From contig NZ_BIFS01000001.1 of NCBI RefSeq assembly GCF_003967555.1, positions 1,550,001-1,614,000 of the forward strand: 64,000 nt of DNA, in the 5' to 3' direction. Position numbers and translations under genes: made by a program. This DNA is from Dictyobacter kobayashii. Lineage in GTDB: Bacteria; Chloroflexota; Ktedonobacteria; Ktedonobacterales; Ktedonobacteraceae. The stretch's first letter is position 1; every line of letters starts with the position of its first letter. The notes beneath the pieces are model-generated. The model made no database searches and was not told the DNA's origin. It saw only the letters and a program-made list of their open reading frames with translations. Of the stretch, positions 1 to 10,729 are shown piece by piece.

Positions 1-107
1 ATGTTAGCAATACAGGCATCTTTTATAGCCTGGGTGTACCAAATGATTTCGCTCAGACGTGTAGGATAAAAGCAGGGAAGTCTGTGCGATAGAAAGGTTG
101 AATAGAG

Positions 108-632
108 ATGAGTGCCATAGATAGAGATACAGATACACCATATATTGTGGTAAATGAGCCTCGTTTTACATTAACGAGTGCCAATGCCGCAACGGCAGAA
201 GCGTTAAAGAAGGCTTCCTGGCTGGGTATCGCAGCTGGCTTGCGTTCTATGATGCCGATCGCCGTAATGACTGAGACCAGTTCAAAGTCTTCACCGACGC
301 AGAAAAAGTTGGCGACCTTTCTGGCCGTAGGTGAGGTCATTGCTGATAAATTACCATTTACCCCTGGCCGCGTCACCAAGGGTCCATTCATAGCTCGCAT
401 CGCGATTGGGGCAATTTCTGGAGCCTTGCTCTGTAAACGCTTGCAACAGCCGCCATTGGCCGGCGCTATGCGGGGAGCACTGGGAGCCGCCCTGGGAACA
501 ACGGCCGGTTATGCCTATCGCACCTTTGCAGCCAATACGACCAGCACACCAGATATTGTCTGGGCACTGGTCGAGGATGGTATCGCTTTTACGCTGGCCG
601 TCAATGCTGCTACACCCGAAAATAAGGCATAG
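108..632 (+). CDS. DUF4126 family membrane protein
   Basis: The 174-residue product carries the pattern of DUF4126: a conserved GLRSMMPIAV stretch near residue 45, a VADKLP-like motif (VIADKLPFTP, about residues 79-88) followed by ARI and Gly/Ala-rich hydrophobic segments. The family consists of small predicted inner-membrane proteins of unknown function. The first 35 residues are polar and not part of the domain. Only a weak purine stretch precedes the ATG. It converges on the MFS gene and the 97-base gap shows no obvious terminator. Family assignment is good; function is unknown. Confidence 0.8.
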   Translation: MSAIDRDTDTPYIVVNEPRFTLTSANAATAEALKKASWLGIAAGLRSMMPIAVMTETSSKSSPTQKKLATFLAVGEVIADKLPFTPGRVTKGPFIARIAIGAISGALLCKRLQQPPLAGAMRGALGAALGTTAGYAYRTFAANTTSTPDIVWALVEDGIAFTLAVNAATPENKA

Positions 633-729
633 CAGCCAGCCAGCTGGACAACTTAACCCGTACGCTAGAATTTTTTTCCATGCGCCGTCAGGAACCATCA
701 AACTGCACAACTGACTGAGAGCTAGCACC

Positions 730-2060
730 TTAGCCGGGTTGCTTCTCAGTTTCTCGCAAGGTTCCTAGACGGCGCATTTCGGGCCAAAAAAGAGCTACAC
801 AAATCACTACTAGCACCGTCCCTATACCTCCTCCCACAACCGACAAGAAGGGACCAAAGAGTTGTGCGGTCAGGCCTGATTCAAAGCCGCCCAGTTCATT
901 GGAAGCACCAATAAAGAGTGAGTTGACCGCTGAGACACGGCCACGCATCTCATTGGGCGTCCTGGTCAGCAAGAGCGAGCTACGGATTACTACACTTACA
1001 TCATCGAGTCCTCCCAGCAGAAAGAGCATGGCCAGAGAGAGCCAGAATGAGTGCGAGAGGCCAAAGACAATGGTGGCAATGCCAAATCCAGCCACTGCGA
1101 TCAATAGTGTAGGGCCTGCATGTTTGAAGGGTGGACGATGGGTGAGGATCAGCACGACACAGAGAGCACCAATTGAGGGCGCGGCGCGTAGCCAGCCCAG
1201 ACCGGTCGGTCCCACGTGCAAGATGTCACGGGCGAAAATTGGTAGCAGGGTCGTGGCACCACCCAGCAGGACGGCAAAAAGGTCCAGCGTAATGGCCGCT
1301 AACAGGACTGGCGTGCGGCGTAAAAAGTGAACCCCTTCAAAGACGGTTTTCCAGCTGTTCTCTCCTTTCTTGACAGGCTGCTTCACTACCTGGTGGCGTG
1401 CTCGGATAAAGATCAAGAGAATTACAAAAATCAGGGCTGCCAGCGCGTTTAGCGCATAGACGAGGGTCGCACTGTGGAAAAGCGCAACCAGCATACCACC
1501 CAGGCCAGGCCCCATTACAGAGGCTAGCTGCCAGGCACTGCTGCTCCAGGTAGCAGAACTTTCAAAGGCCTCTTCAGGAATGGTCTGCGCAGATAAGGCA
1601 GAACTGGCCGGACTCAGGAATGCACTGGCCGTTCCGATTACAAATAGACAGCCATAAATAAGGGCGATAGAGCCATGAAAAAAGGAGAGAACAGTCAATC
1701 CTAGCGAAGATAAAACCAGGACGCATTGGGAGATAAGCATGATCCCTTTGCGGTTGAAGCGATCGGCAATATGCCCGGCGGGCAACGATAATAAGATAAC
1801 GGGAATGATTAAAACCAGACCCACACCACCCAATACCAGGGCTGAATTGGTACGATCGTAGAGATCCCAACCCAATGCCACTTCAAGCATCCTTTCACCC
1901 ATGGAAACGATAAAGGATCCAATGAGTAGAGCCGGAAATCGCGCGAACGCATAGCCAGATACGGATCATGCGCTGGCGGGGTGGCTATCTCTGTGGAAGG
2001 AGGCGAAGTGTCAGAAAACGCGGGGCTGGATTGCTGATCGTCCTTGTCGACAAGACTCAC
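730..2060 (-). CDS. MFS transporter, split by a -1 frameshift
   Basis: A 12-helix-type major facilitator permease, probably an efflux pump of the enterobactin/macrolide exporter type. Frame one (2060 to about 1930) gives a polar leader ending RDFRLYSL. The second frame continues with GSFIVSMGERMLEVALGWDL and the cytoplasmic loop motif GHIADRFNRKG typical of MFS loop 2-3. Adding one G to the GG at about 1930 joins the two, so this is one gene of about 443 residues. A conserved loop 8-9 motif (NEMRGRVSAVNSLF) lies near the C-terminus. The substrate cannot be predicted. Transcription diverges from the glycoside hydrolase at 2553. Confidence 0.8.
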
Positions 2061-2552
2061 GTGTGTACCTCTTAACTAGTTCATTAAATAAACTGTTCAA
2101 TAACTGAAGATTATAAACGATTATCTACCTGCAACGAGGATGTTCTAATTACAAATAAACTACACTGCCTATGAAGATATATATGGTGGGGAGATCACCT
2201 ACTAGAAACTATACCATAAAATGAGGCTTATTATGGTTAGTGTTTTTTATAATAAAGCTCTAATCATGGTCCATATCTGCAGGATATTTCTTCAACTGTC
2301 AGTTATCGCTAGAAATTACTACCACCTTCGTGTATTATAGTTGACATAAAATTATGGCTGGATAGCCTTTATCTATAACAAAATTATCCTGGTTTCTTAT
2401 TAGCTGGACTATCTTTCTACAACTCAGACACAAAAGTACGCAGTATTGTACTCAGGCTAAATGCATTGAACTCGTCTGGGAGTTACATTTTCAAAGATTG
2501 TCCTTTTATTTTTCGCCAAGAAAACAGGTAGATGATTGGATTATAAATTGCT
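2061..2552. other. AT-rich divergent intergenic region
   Basis: About 490 bases of AT-rich sequence between the divergent MFS gene and the hydrolase. No coding pattern was seen. A TTGACA hexamer lies at 2341-2346, but the nearest TATAAC (2374-2379) is 27 bases away, so I do not call it a promoter. Regulatory sites for both neighbours presumably lie here. Confidence 0.5.
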
Positions 2553-3608
2553 ATGGACAGAAGAAAACAGTCACTGTTGATCTTTCTCTCTGTTGCCATC
2601 ATTCTGGTGCTGGTACTGGTTGGTTCTCAATACACAAAACAGGCAGGGATACAACAGTCTCGAGTGATAGTTCCATCCGCCACTAATCCCCCGGTAGCAG
2701 CGACGTATATTCCTCCGACGCCTCCAGCGCATCGTCCCGCATATAAGCCACGTGCCTTGCCGGGTATACAAAATTGGTCGGGGGTTTCGTCTTTTCTGTT
2801 CGGGGCCAATGACGCTTCCTGGGCCTGGTCTAAACAAAATATGGGCAATAATTCATCTGTGCGGGCTACCGTGAGAGCAACCGGTATCACTATTATCCGC
2901 ACGCCACTGACAAAGGCGGATGCATTGCAGCGCGTCACCGCTATTGAGCAGGCAGGAGCAGTGTGTCTGGGTGTACTACATCCTGAGGATGCCATTCAGG
3001 TGGTGCATATGCTGGGCAACCGTTGTAATCTCTATGAATGGCAGAATGAGCCAGATAACGGCGGACCAAATGTCAATGACTATACGCATTCATGGAATCA
3101 AACGGTCCCAACGTTGCGCTTAATTAATACCAGGGCGGCATTTATTGGGCCGGCGGTATCATTTGCCAATCTTGAATATATTCAAAGCTTCTTACAACAA
3201 ACCAAAGCCGCTGGTAATCTGCCTGACGCGGTAAGTTATCATTTATATCCCTGTACCGATCAGTCTATTGCCACCTGCCCGCAACACTTCGGCGATTATG
3301 ATATCGCGACGCAAAAAGTAAAAACAGTGGTCACCCAGACGCTTGGACATAGTCTTCCGCTGGCTGTAACCGAATGGAACTATAGTTGGAAACCCGGTCA
3401 AACGCCACGCGATAATGACTTTATGCGGCAGTTCACTACTGCTTCGCTCCAATCGTTCGTCCGTGAAGGTATTGCTATCTCCAATCAGTTCGATCTGGCC
3501 AGTGATGCTGGCTCAGGCTCTCTGGATATGATCGATCCTATGACTGGCATTTCCTACCCACAAAATAAAGCATTCCGTGATTTTGTAGCACGCTATACTC
3601 CTAAATAG
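2553..3608 (+). CDS. Membrane-anchored clan GH-A type glycoside hydrolase
   Basis: The 351-residue protein starts with a basic tail and a hydrophobic segment (residues 7-25), an uncleaved signal anchor or signal peptide, then a Pro-rich linker to about residue 70. The extracellular domain has the two hallmarks of a (beta/alpha)8 clan GH-A enzyme: WQNEPD with the probable acid/base Glu166 and VTEWNYS with the probable nucleophile Glu274. GH5, GH39 and related families are possible, and the substrate is unknown. The polysaccharide synthase fusion at 4362 lies on the same strand 750 bases downstream, which suggests trimming of an exopolysaccharide, an inference from context. A strong terminator follows the stop. 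Confidence 0.7.
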   Translation: MDRRKQSLLIFLSVAIILVLVLVGSQYTKQAGIQQSRVIVPSATNPPVAATYIPPTPPAHRPAYKPRALPGIQNWSGVSSFLFGANDASWAWSKQNMGNNSSVRATVRATGITIIRTPLTKADALQRVTAIEQAGAVCLGVLHPEDAIQVVHMLGNRCNLYEWQNEPDNGGPNVNDYTHSWNQTVPTLRLINTRAAFIGPAVSFANLEYIQSFLQQTKAAGNLPDAVSYHLYPCTDQSIATCPQHFGDYDIATQKVKTVVTQTLGHSLPLAVTEWNYSWKPGQTPRDNDFMRQFTTASLQSFVREGIAISNQFDLASDAGSGSLDMIDPMTGISYPQNKAFRDFVARYTPK

Positions 3609-3625
3609 GAGGAATATATGCATTG

Positions 3626-3670
3626 CCTGAAGCAGCTACAAATTCTATCTTAGCTGCTTCAGGATTTTTT
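3626..3670 (+). terminator. Rho-independent terminator after the GH-A hydrolase
   Basis: Inverted repeat CCTGAAGCAGCTA (3626-3638) and TAGCTGCTTCAGG (3651-3663) with a 12-base loop, followed by ATTTTTTAT. It lies 18 bases after the stop codon and separates the hydrolase from the downstream synthase. Confidence 0.9.
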
Positions 3671-4361
3671 ATGGTAGATTATTACTTTTACTTCCACATG
3701 GGTTACAATATGAAATGAGTAAGAATAAAGCGTAACGCACAAATGCGCTATATTTTAACAAAATAGACTAAGGATAGAGTGAAAATATTACTAAGAGTAT
3801 TATGTTATTGACTTTTTTAAGTCCACATGGTAAAAAATGTATATAAGTTTACAAAAAAAAGGCATGATTTATAGGGATTAGGAGAAGTTTGCTAACAGGA
3901 AGTGGGCCTACCATTACCTGAATACACTTACATACTTCTTATTAATCTGCATACACTTTCGCTGGCATTGTTGCCAGTTGGGATTTTTTTGACCCGGATC
4001 TTCTTTATTCCTCGGCGTTGATGCCAACCTGCATTTGTTGTTCTAATGCAACCGCAACCATTCTTTGTTCTCCGGCGTTGTCGCCTTTGTTTTCCACTAT
4101 GATGTATATGCCTGTGGCTATGTATATGCCTGTGGCTGCATCCATTTTATGCTGTGTTTTTGGCGCATCATAATTTAATGCACCGAGCCAATCTATTATG
4201 CACCTTTAATCATCTAGCCAATGTATGATCTCTACGCTGAGAAAAAACTATTTTTATATTGTTGTGTGTATATATATTTGTGTGTGTGTAATATATGATG
4301 AGCCATCCGTGAATTTAGTATATGCATATACACATATCTCATCTTTATTGAAGGACTATAA
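3671..4361. other. AT-rich intergenic region with short repeats
   Basis: About 690 bases without a convincing ORF. It contains imperfect repeats of CGGCGTTG (about 4013 and 4073), a direct repeat of TATGCCTGTGGCT around 4109-4139, and TG/TA-rich low-complexity sequence at 4258-4335 directly before the synthase gene. A long AT-rich leader like this may hold the promoter of the synthase; I could not fix a -35/-10 pair. Confidence 0.5.
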
Positions 4362-7300
4362 ATGCTAAAAAACCCCTTTCCTTCTTCACGGAAGACTCCT
4401 GACAAAGGTGGAAAGTCGACGCCTCAGCCTGCACAAGATGTTCCTCAGCATAGCCGTGCTGCGCAACAGACATCCGCAGAGGCGGTTGACCAGATCGATT
4501 CTACGATCATAAAACCGTCGTATGTATCTTCTCCTGAGATTAATCCATTTGAAGCTACCCAGAAATTACTTGCTTTAACAACTTCTACTCCAGAAGCATA
4601 TTCAATAGACAGGGTAAGAACCTCTCTTTTGACATCCGAGCCAGATTTTGCATTTGACCAGGATGTTATTAAACCTGTCGCTTATGATTTATCTGTGGTT
4701 ACGCCCACCCGCAATGAGCGTGATAATGTTGTACCACTATTACAAATTTTGAAATCCTCCCTGGCCGGCGTACGCGTCGAGGTTATCTTTGTCGACGATA
4801 GCGATGATGAGACACCTGAAGTAGTGAAAGAGGCTGCGCAAACATTAGATTCTCCATTCTTTCAGGTGCGTCTTGAGCATCGCGTAAAAGGTCCTGAGCG
4901 TGCAGGCGGACTGGCAACGGCGGTTGACCTGGGTCTGCATGTCGCTCAAGCACGCTATGTGGCCGTGATTGATGCCGATCTACAACATCCACCCGCACAA
5001 TTACGGGTTTTCTATGATGAAGCAGTCAAGCAAGATGTGGATCTGGTGCTGGCCAGTCGTTATATTAAGGGCGGTAGCCCCGGTGGCCTGGATGGTCCGA
5101 GCCGTCTCTTTTTCTCTGTTGGCCTGAAGTGGGTGGCAAAAATTCTTTTCCCGACCCAACTGGCTGGCGTTTCGGACCCCCTCGGTGGTTTCTTTCTCCT
5201 CAAACGTTCCCTGCTCAACGGCGTTACCTTGCGGCCGATTGGCTATAAAATCTTGTTAGAGATTATGGTCCGCTGCCAATGGGATAGTCTGGTTGAGGTG
5301 CCTTATCATTTCCAACAACGTGAACATGGTGAGAGCAAGGCGGACTTCCAGCAAGGCGTTCGGGCTTTGCAGCATATGGGACGCCTACTTAAAGAGGTTC
5401 CAGCGGCCGGGCGGATCTGGAAACTGCTGGCTGTAATCCTGCTCAATGCGCTGGCTTTCGTTGGCATGGCTCTCCTCTATCCTTATGCTACCAGCATCTG
5501 GAATCCTTTGAGTACATTCATCTTTGTGGCCCTTGCCCTGATCAATTTAGGATTATTAAATCGCTTCATCTTTCCCGCCCGTCTTGAGAAGGATGATCAG
5601 CATGACATTAACTCACTCGTCTCGGTCGATCAAGAACTGACCTCGGTAATGCCAGCGGTGACGGCTGCTACCTTACAGTCACGGGTAGAAACGCAGCTTG
5701 AACGCCTTGCTCACCAGCAAACAGTGAAGAGCGCAAGTATGCCAGTTACTCCTGGGCATATCGTCACCAGAAAAGCTAGCCGCTCAAACAAGTTGCGCAC
5801 ATTGCTAGTCCCGCTACTGGTATTGGTCACTTTGGGCTGGATCGGATATATGGCCCTGGGCTTGATGAGCTATGCATTGCCAAATGCCTGGGTCATTATC
5901 GCTGCTCTCTTCTTTGGACTGGGCATTTCGCTTACTTCCGCCCACAAAAAGGTCAATTACCATCAAATCATTACGATGCTACTGGCAATCGCCGTTGGTA
6001 TCTCGTTTATGGACTATGTGAGCTGGCGCTTTGAGGTCACAAACTGGGCTGGCTGGTGGATCGCTGTCCCATTGCTGTTCGCGGAGACACTGGGTGCCAT
6101 TCACACGGTAGGCTTGCAGTTTACCCTCTGGCCACGTGCCCAGTTGACGTTGCAGCGTACCGAAGATCCTACCCGCTATCCCATTTTTGTCTTTATCCCC
6201 ACCGTCAATGAGGGGGTCGCGATCCTCAGACCGACCTTAAAAGGTATTTTGGCGGCCCGCGATCGCTACCTGGAGAAATATCCTCATGGCGAGGTTAATA
6301 TTGTGCTGTGTAATGATGGCTATGTGGCTAAGGCTCCAGATTGGCAAGCGACAGAAGAGTTGGCCAGGGAAATGGGTGTGATCTGTATCACGCGCACACA
6401 GCCAGGGGGCGCCAAGGCTGGCAATATTGAGCATGCGCGCCAACAATTAAAAGCCACTGGCAATGCCTTGATGATCATCTTTGATGCTGACCAGGTGGCA
6501 AAAGAGGATTTCTTGCTGAAAACGATACCTTCTTTTGCTGATCCACGAGTTGGTTGGGTCCAGACGGGCCAGTATTATCGCAACCTGGAAAATCCAGTCA
6601 CGCGCTGGGCCGATGATCAGCAAGCTATGTTCTATAATTTGCTCTGTCCTGGTAAAGCGACCTGGAATGCGGCCTTCATTTGTGGCACGAATGTGGTGAT
6701 TCGGGCCCGCGCCTTAGATGAAATTGGCGGTCTACCACAGGACTCGGTGACCGAGGATTTCGCGGCTTCGATTGCCTTGCATACACGCTGGAAAAGCATC
6801 TATCTGACCGATGTGCTGGCCACTGGCCTGGGTCCAATGGATATGCCCGCTTATTTGAAGCAGCAGCGCCGCTGGGCTATTGGTACGTTGGGTGTGATGC
6901 GTGAGCATTGGCGTGATATCCTTTTGCCGAAAAAGGGTGGCTTGAGTCTGGGACAACGTATTCAGTACTTCCTGGCCTGTACACATTATTTATGTGGCGT
7001 GCGCGATCTGATCTACCTGGTCTGTCCACTACTCTTCATCTTTACCAGTATTCCCGCTGTCCGAGGCTCTACACTGGATGCCTTCCTCTGGCATTTCTTG
7101 CCTTACTTTTTGTCTAGCGCAGCCGTTCTCTGGTATGCGGGAAGAGGCATTACAGGCTTGCGAGGCATTATTATCGGCTTCGGCTGCTTCCCGGTACTGT
7201 TAGAGAGCCTCGCCGCGGTCATTTTTAAACGCAAAGTTGGTTTTACAGTTACTTCGAAGAAGCGTGGCACGAAAAGTTCGGGATCACATCTCTGGATCTA

Positions 7301-8504
7301 TGTGGCATTCGTGGTGGCAGGTATTGCGGCGATCGGGTATGCCTTACATTCCAATGTTCAACAGCGGGTCTCGCTCTTGATTAGTGTGCTATGGGTCATC
7401 TATGCACTCGCGATGTTAAGCAGTTTCTTATGGCTCTGCTATAGCGATTGGCACTCTCAGAAGTCTGAGCAGAAAGCCAGTGCCAATGTAACAAATGAGA
7501 GCTATGAATATCCTACGCGTGTACCCCAGCGTATGCATGGCATCCGCTCAGCCTGGAATACCGCCCTGGCCTTTGCCCTGGCTGCCTTGATTTTTATAAG
7601 CTCAGTTATCCATTCTGATGGTGCGGCAGCAACCGCCTTCCCTATCAGTCTCAATCAGGGACATCCACCCTACCTGGGAGTTTCCTTACCTGTCTCGCTG
7701 CTCAAGCAGCGGCCAGCCCAATTAGAGCAGAAATTGGGGACCCAACTGGGGGTTGTGGGACGCACCCAGGAGATCAATGATCAATTTGATCGACCCTGGG
7801 CCGATCAATTGGCTGCCCACCATAGCACTCCGTGGATCACATTACAGTTTGGTTCTTTCCAGGCTAATGGTCTGCCAGCAAATAATGCCAGTCTGCTATC
7901 TATCGCTAATGGTTTGCATGACGATGCGCTTAAACGCTGGGCTCAGCAGATTCGCGCTTATGATAAACCGGTCTATATCACCATCCTGTTGCATGTTGAT
8001 CGTAACTGGTCGCTCTCATCGGCGGTGGCCAATGGTGGCATTCCTCAGGATGCTCCTCGTGCCTGGACACATGTGCAAACAATCTTCCAACAACAAGGAG
8101 CGGCGAATGTCTCCTGGGTCTGGTCGCCTGCTGATCCGGCGCATGATCAGCCCTATGCTCCACCCGCTTCAAGCACTGATGCCGTTCTGTTAAGCATGAT
8201 TAGCTATCCCAAAACGAAGTGGACTGATCCTCAACATGCGATCGATGCTGTAGTACAGCGCTACCCCGATAAGCCCATTATGTTTGAGGTAAGTGCAGCC
8301 GGCACGGTGCAACAAAAGGCTGCCTGGCTACAAAAGGTAGGAATGGCTGTTGAGCATACTCATGACATCTATGCATTGATCTATCACGATGCATCGCCTG
8401 CGCTCAAGAGCACTGTGCAAGAGAATAATCGGTGGTCAATGCTCTCTGATCCTGCATCTACGCAGGTGATGCAGCAGATTGCGGCACAGTTGGGACAGCG
8501 ATGA
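4362..8504 (+). CDS. Fusion: DPM-synthase-like GT2, cellulose-synthase-like GT2 and GH26-like domain
   Basis: A 1380-residue membrane protein with three catalytic-type modules. Residues about 107-340 form a DPM/dolichol-phosphate-sugar synthase-like GT2 with VDDSDD and DAD (Asp204 in VIDADLQHPP), followed by hydrophobic helices (about 350-410). Residues about 480-1070 form a processive cellulose-synthase-like GT2 with FDADQ (Asp708), TED (Asp799) and QQRRW (834-838), flanked by membrane segments. Residues about 1100-1380 resemble a GH26 barrel: GHPPYLGVS opening, WVWSPAD, and a Glu1309 in PIMFEVSAAG. The first module could load lipid-linked sugar or prime synthesis, the second polymerise, the third bind or trim the polymer; this is inference. 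The nearest genes on both sides are carbohydrate-active. Confidence 0.85.
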   Translation: MLKNPFPSSRKTPDKGGKSTPQPAQDVPQHSRAAQQTSAEAVDQIDSTIIKPSYVSSPEINPFEATQKLLALTTSTPEAYSIDRVRTSLLTSEPDFAFDQDVIKPVAYDLSVVTPTRNERDNVVPLLQILKSSLAGVRVEVIFVDDSDDETPEVVKEAAQTLDSPFFQVRLEHRVKGPERAGGLATAVDLGLHVAQARYVAVIDADLQHPPAQLRVFYDEAVKQDVDLVLASRYIKGGSPGGLDGPSRLFFSVGLKWVAKILFPTQLAGVSDPLGGFFLLKRSLLNGVTLRPIGYKILLEIMVRCQWDSLVEVPYHFQQREHGESKADFQQGVRALQHMGRLLKEVPAAGRIWKLLAVILLNALAFVGMALLYPYATSIWNPLSTFIFVALALINLGLLNRFIFPARLEKDDQHDINSLVSVDQELTSVMPAVTAATLQSRVETQLERLAHQQTVKSASMPVTPGHIVTRKASRSNKLRTLLVPLLVLVTLGWIGYMALGLMSYALPNAWVIIAALFFGLGISLTSAHKKVNYHQIITMLLAIAVGISFMDYVSWRFEVTNWAGWWIAVPLLFAETLGAIHTVGLQFTLWPRAQLTLQRTEDPTRYPIFVFIPTVNEGVAILRPTLKGILAARDRYLEKYPHGEVNIVLCNDGYVAKAPDWQATEELAREMGVICITRTQPGGAKAGNIEHARQQLKATGNALMIIFDADQVAKEDFLLKTIPSFADPRVGWVQTGQYYRNLENPVTRWADDQQAMFYNLLCPGKATWNAAFICGTNVVIRARALDEIGGLPQDSVTEDFAASIALHTRWKSIYLTDVLATGLGPMDMPAYLKQQRRWAIGTLGVMREHWRDILLPKKGGLSLGQRIQYFLACTHYLCGVRDLIYLVCPLLFIFTSIPAVRGSTLDAFLWHFLPYFLSSAAVLWYAGRGITGLRGIIIGFGCFPVLLESLAAVIFKRKVGFTVTSKKRGTKSSGSHLWIYVAFVVAGIAAIGYALHSNVQQRVSLLISVLWVIYALAMLSSFLWLCYSDWHSQKSEQKASANVTNESYEYPTRVPQRMHGIRSAWNTALAFALAALIFISSVIHSDGAAATAFPISLNQGHPPYLGVSLPVSLLKQRPAQLEQKLGTQLGVVGRTQEINDQFDRPWADQLAAHHSTPWITLQFGSFQANGLPANNASLLSIANGLHDDALKRWAQQIRAYDKPVYITILLHVDRNWSLSSAVANGGIPQDAPRAWTHVQTIFQQQGAANVSWVWSPADPAHDQPYAPPASSTDAVLLSMISYPKTKWTDPQHAIDAVVQRYPDKPIMFEVSAAGTVQQKAAWLQKVGMAVEHTHDIYALIYHDASPALKSTVQENNRWSMLSDPASTQVMQQIAAQLGQR

Positions 8505-8546
8505 GTATCCGTAGTTTGAAGCATAGAAAGATAGGAGTATGAGACT

Positions 8547-10120
8547 GTGATAGCGACATCTGTGCCAGAGTTTGAAACACGCCATATTACAAAAAAACAA
8601 TTTGCGTTCGGCACCATTATCGCGCGCTGGCCTTTGCTGGTGATCCTGGCCTTCCAGGCTATCATCTCGCTGGTTACACTGCATAATACCGCTTTCCAGG
8701 ATGAAGCTTTGTACCTTTATGCGGGCCAGCAGATCTTCAATCATTGGATGGGGGTCCTCCTGTTTTGGACCCCTATGCCACTTACTTCTCAGGCTATCCC
8801 TACTTCTATCCAGTCATTGGCGGTCTCCTTGATCGGCTCGGTGGGGTAGAGTTGGCGCGCGCCTTTAGTTTGTTGTGCATGATGGGGGTAACCTCCTGCG
8901 TTTATACGGTGACGCAAAAGTTGTTCAGTCGCAATGCGGCAATCTTTGCGGCGGCCCTCTATGTAAGCCTGGGATCGGTGTTGTTTGTGGGTCGCCTGGC
9001 AACATATGATGCATTATGTATGCTGCTGCTCGGCATTGCAACGGTACTTGCCTACCAGGTAAGCCTCAAACGCAATCCCTGGCTGGCAATCTGGATTGGC
9101 CCGTTGTTGATCCTGGCGGTAGCAGCCAAGTATGCCGCCTTGCTCTTCTCCTTGCCGGTACTGGGTATCCTGATTCTGTTCAGCCTGCAGAAGCAGGGCT
9201 GGTGGCCCATGGTGCTGCGGGTAGTGATCGTTATCGTAACGTCAGCACTCGTTGGTGTTCTGGCTTACTACTTTATGGATAAAGCTGTCCTGCAGGGTCT
9301 GAGCCTGACAACCACCAATCGGGTCGCGATTATTCAGCGTTCTCCCTGGCAATTGTTGGTGCGCGTCTTACAATTGGGTGGTATAGCTTACGCGTTGGGC
9401 ATCGCGGGGATCTACCTGCTTTTCAGAGAAAAACGCTATCGCTGGCTGGCATTACTGCTCTTCGGATCTTCACTGCTGGTCCCTGCCTACCACATCTATA
9501 AACAGGAATATGTATCACTGGATAAGCATATGGCCTTTAGCCTTTTCTACGCTATGCCTTTAATGGGTTTTGCACTGTCCAGGCTTTCAGGCTATACGCG
9601 GCAGCGACTCTCGATTGGTCGCCATTGGTTGGCAGGCCTGGCAATTGTGCTGCTGGTGTTCACGATCGGTACGCAACAGGCAGAAACCATTTATGCAGGT
9701 TGGGCCAATACCACTGATTTGAGCTACGAGCTCCATACACAGTTGCGTGCTGGCAGTGGTCGCTATCTGTCAGAAGATATTGAGGTGGCGCGCTACTATG
9801 CTGAAGATGTCAGTGACTCCTGGCAATGGAACGGCGTCAACTTCTTCTACTATACCGATCCACAGAAAAAACAATTCAGTGGCAATGACGCCTTTACCCG
9901 GGCGATCGATGATAGCTACTTTGATGTGGTTGAGCTCAGCTTCAATTATCAACCCTATCAATCACATTTTATCGCCCAACAAATGGCGGCCAGCAAAAAT
10001 TATAACCTGGTAGCCAGAGTAAAATTCCAGAACTCCTTTGGCATTGGCTATTATTACCTCTGGCGTAAAGCGACACCGGGTCAGGGAAACTTCACCAGCC
10101 TCTCTCAAGTGAAGCAATAG
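8547..10120 (+). CDS. PMT/ArnT-like membrane glycosyltransferase, split by a -1 frameshift
   Basis: A polytopic glycosyltransferase of the GT39/GT83 (PMT_2) type, transferring sugars from lipid carriers on the outer face of the membrane. The N-terminal part has the expected first helix and FQDEALYLYAGQQI, matching the first-loop acidic motif of this superfamily. A second frame continues GGPPVLDPYATYFSGYPYFYP and about ten hydrophobic helices. One extra G in the TGG at about 8746 joins them as HWDGGPPV. The start is a GTG with AGGAG 12 bases upstream; an ATG at 8539 is closed by a stop. It lies 42 bases after the synthase fusion and is probably co-transcribed with it. Confidence 0.8.
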
Positions 10121-10145
10121 TAAATTTTTCATACTGCTTTGAACG

Positions 10146-10235
10146 TTTTATTATATGTTGTAGAAAACATACGCCGTACGTTTTCTACAACATATAATAA
10201 AATCTGTTCGGGCGTGCCAGAGCAAGCACGCAAAG
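10146..10235. repeat. Long perfect hairpin with a shared GC-rich tail (copy 1 of 3)
   Basis: Perfect 23-base arms (10146-10168 and 10180-10202) around an 11-base loop, followed by a tail containing GGCGTGCCAGAGCAAGCACGC, itself a small stem GCGTGC/GCACGC. Similar tails follow unrelated hairpins at 43889 and 57952. The stem can act as terminator for the glycosyltransferase, whose stop codon is 25 bases upstream. The shared tail suggests a repeat family rather than a plain terminator. Confidence 0.7.
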
Positions 10236-10729
10236 GAACAAAACTCTCCACCACTAAGTACCGGCATCAAAGGTACATGGCTATATATTTCACCAACAGA
10301 CAAAAAATATTAATCTTTTGTATCACCAAATACTTTCATAAATCAAAAGATATTATTGCACTCACACAAAAACCAGCTTATGTTCCATTCCCCTATTACT
10401 AAAGGCGGATAAGATCTTTTTTTGAGAATAGATTGTGTTACAATACTAGTGTATGGAATCATTTGCAATCACAAATGTTGGCCATTCTCCCAACCTTGTT
10501 TTTTGGAGCCCGATTCCTTATCTTTCTTCGTCAATTATACGTATTTTGTCTTTTTCTATATCGATATACTAGACGGCATGCTAGACGATTCATTTCTTCG
10601 ATCATTTTGTCATAGCCCTGTATATTTAATTGCAGCGGCAAACTTAACATCTATTAACTCTTTTGTGCATTTTATGACTATATGCAATAAAGAGATAGAT
10701 AACAGGTTGACTTACAAAGAGGGTTTACG
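10236..10729. other. AT-rich intergenic region
   Basis: About 490 AT-rich bases without a convincing gene; the short ORFs here show no family resemblance and poor starts. A TTGACT at 10707 and a TATAAT at 10733 are 20 bases apart and the latter overlaps the next start codon, so this pair is doubtful as a promoter. Confidence 0.45.

Noticed and set aside
730..2060. MFS gene as a true pseudogene
   Set aside because: The single break lies in a G run like the other thirteen and the remaining frame is fully intact.
2341..2379. TTGACA with TATAAC as a promoter
   Set aside because: The 27-base spacing is far from the 16-18 expected.
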